From Hyphomicrobium sp. (lineage in GTDB: Bacteria > Pseudomonadota > Alphaproteobacteria > Rhizobiales > Hyphomicrobiaceae), in NCBI RefSeq assembly GCF_003987855.1, contig NZ_RXIZ01000013.1, positions 51,731 through 115,730 of the forward strand: a DNA stretch of 64,000 nucleotides, written 5' to 3'. Of the stretch, positions 62,818 to 64,000 are shown piece after piece. The first letter of the stretch is position 1; each line of letters begins with the position of its first letter. The notes beneath the pieces are model-generated. The model searched no databases and had not been told where the DNA came from. It worked only from the letters and a program-made list of their open reading frames with translations. The position numbers were made by a program, and so were the translations under genes.

Positions 62818-63855
62818 ATGGCTGGGTTGGTTTCGGCTTGGCGAGCAGCTTCCGAGGCGGAAGTTCTTCCTGCGATCCCGGTAATCGACACGGGCCCCGA
62901 CTTTCCCGTTGCCACTCTCGAGCGGTTCGGCGACAGGACGCATGCGCTGCTGGACGTTGCCGGCCGACATTATCCGAAGCAGGTGCTGTCGGGCCTCGAT
63001 CAGGTGTCGCGCGCATGGCTCGTGCGGTCCGGCAACGGTCACTTGGCGGAGATCGATACGATTGCGGACACTTTGGGGCGTCCGGGCGCCTACTTCTTTT
63101 CCATCAATTACGAATGGGGCTGCACCTGTCGTGCGGTGGCCGACGATGAAGGTGGCGCTCGTCTTGTTCGTGTTCTCGATTGGCGGACGCCTGGGCTCGG
63201 CGCCAATCTCGTCTGCGCGAAGGTGCGCGGGACGTCCGCTGGGCCGTATGCCGTTTTGACCTGGCCGGGTTACACGGGCGTGCTGCAGGTGATGGCGCCG
63301 GGGCGATTTTCGGCCGCTCTCAACCAAGCGCCGATGCGTGATCCCACGGGGCTTTTCTACTTGGACTGGGCCGTCAATCGAGGCCGGGTCTGGAAAATGC
63401 CGTTCCCCACTCCGGCGCATCTCCTTCGCCGGGTTGCTGAAGAAGCCGACGGTTTCGCCGAGGCCGCCCGGATGCTTAGCGAAGTCCTGATCTCGACGCC
63501 TGCGATCTTCACGCTGGCAGGTACGCGTCCGCAGGACACGCTCGTCATCGAGCGAACCGAGCATCAAGCGCGCGTTCGCGGTGGCGCGGATGCCGTGGCC
63601 GCTAATCATTGGGGCGAGCCTGGATGGAAAGGGCGGCCGCGAGGCGACTGCAGTCACGAGCGGTCGCAATCGATGCGCGGCGTCGCGCCGGCGTTCGACC
63701 GGGATTTCGCATGGCTGACGCCGCCGATGCTCAACGACAAGACCCGTCTTGCGATGGTTGCCGATGCCAAGCTCGGCCGATTGGTAGCGCGAGGGTATGA
63801 AGCGGATGGGCCTGCGACGCAATCTCTCGAACTGGAATGGAATGGCGTCGCCTAA
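62818..63855 (+). CDS. acid-ceramidase/NAAA-like Ntn hydrolase
   Basis: 345 residues, ATG with AGGAG upstream. The key segment YEWGCTCRAVADDEGG at 98-113 with LVRVLDW ten residues later reproduces the CTSIVAED...GRNLDW pattern of acid ceramidase and N-acylethanolamine acid amidase, where Cys becomes the N-terminal nucleophile after self-cleavage (here Cys102). Later strands (YAVLTWPGYTGVLQVMAPGR, FSAALNQAP) also fit. No signal peptide is evident, unlike the eukaryotic lysosomal enzymes. It may cleave acyl amides; the natural substrate is unknown. Confidence 0.7.
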   Translation: MAGLVSAWRAASEAEVLPAIPVIDTGPDFPVATLERFGDRTHALLDVAGRHYPKQVLSGLDQVSRAWLVRSGNGHLAEIDTIADTLGRPGAYFFSINYEWGCTCRAVADDEGGARLVRVLDWRTPGLGANLVCAKVRGTSAGPYAVLTWPGYTGVLQVMAPGRFSAALNQAPMRDPTGLFYLDWAVNRGRVWKMPFPTPAHLLRRVAEEADGFAEAARMLSEVLISTPAIFTLAGTRPQDTLVIERTEHQARVRGGADAVAANHWGEPGWKGRPRGDCSHERSQSMRGVAPAFDRDFAWLTPPMLNDKTRLAMVADAKLGRLVARGYEADGPATQSLELEWNGVA

Positions 63856-63921
63856 GGCGGCTTGCGTCGGGCAAAAAGCGAGGTTACAAGCCCCCCTTCG
63901 CCGTCAGGCGCCACGGCTTCC

Positions 63922-64000
63922 GGAGAGGTGGCAGAGTGGTCGATCGCGCCGCACTCGAAATGCGGAGTACTCGCAAGGGTACCGGGGGTTCGAATCCCTC
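63922..64000 (+). tRNA. tRNA-Ser(CGA), 3' end outside window
   Basis: The sequence begins GGAGAGGTGGCAGAGTGGT and folds as a class II tRNA: anticodon stem GCACT/ATGCG region with loop CTCGAAA, anticodon CGA, a long variable arm (GAGTACTCGCAAGGGTACC) and the T-arm GGGGGTTCGAATCCCTC at the window end. The last acceptor bases and CCA are cut off. Confidence 0.93.

Noticed and set aside
1..64000. CRISPR array, insertion sequence or prophage
   Set aside because: I saw no regularly spaced direct repeats, transposase, integrase or phage structural motifs. This was a visual check only.

Overview
The window looks like chromosome from a GC-rich alphaproteobacterium of the Hyphomicrobiales, probably a methylotroph-like member near Hyphomicrobium (inference). 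Two things point there. The three diagnostic enzymes of the ethylmalonyl-CoA pathway lie together: ethylmalonyl-CoA mutase, crotonyl-CoA carboxylase/reductase and methylsuccinyl-CoA dehydrogenase. The block rplU-rpmA-GNAT-obgE-(Ca2+/H+ antiporter)-proB-proA-nadD-rsfS-rlmH is also typical of that order. I see no insertion sequence, integrase, phage gene or CRISPR array.

Layout. 0-12 kb: a truncated LysR regulator, a predicted outer-membrane protein, a PHB-depolymerase-like lipoprotein, a PCMT-like methyltransferase, and the classical pair alpha-2-macroglobulin / penicillin-binding protein 1C. An interspersed palindromic repeat lies inside the 5' end of the PBP1C frame. 12-23 kb: a same-strand group of poorly characterised genes, with a hypothetical protein, a large four-helix membrane protein, a divergent bifunctional PBP, a 30-codon membrane peptide, and a tightly coupled pair made of a winged-helix-like protein and a 1130-residue double P-loop ATPase with a HerA/VirB4-like C-terminal motor. 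This pair is the best candidate for an undescribed system. 23-35 kb: CAP-domain lipoprotein, small secreted proteins, D,D-carboxypeptidase, an MFS exporter fused to a MarR-like domain, aldo/keto reductase, LprI-like and peptidoglycan-binding-like proteins, FabF, and a lytic transglycosylase. 35-45 kb: class A acid phosphatase, TonB-dependent receptor, a UGT-like glycosyltransferase / cupin / DUF427 operon, a divergent SDR-TetR pair with a clear palindromic operator, an aldehyde dehydrogenase, a single-EF-hand secreted protein and tRNA-Leu(CAA). 45-54 kb: the ethylmalonyl-CoA pathway cluster with a BrkB-family membrane protein and an SDR. 54-64 kb: the conserved housekeeping block, then an acid-ceramidase-like Ntn hydrolase and a tRNA-Ser(CGA) cut off by the window end.

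How genes fit together. Cell-wall functions are unusually dense (PBP1C with its macroglobulin guard, a second PBP, D,D-carboxypeptidase, lytic transglycosylase, PG-binding-like and lysozyme-inhibitor-like proteins). The ethylmalonyl-CoA enzymes carry acetyl-CoA assimilation and glyoxylate regeneration. The terminal block serves ribosome assembly, proline synthesis and NAD synthesis. Functional calls rest on motifs read by eye; no database search was possible.
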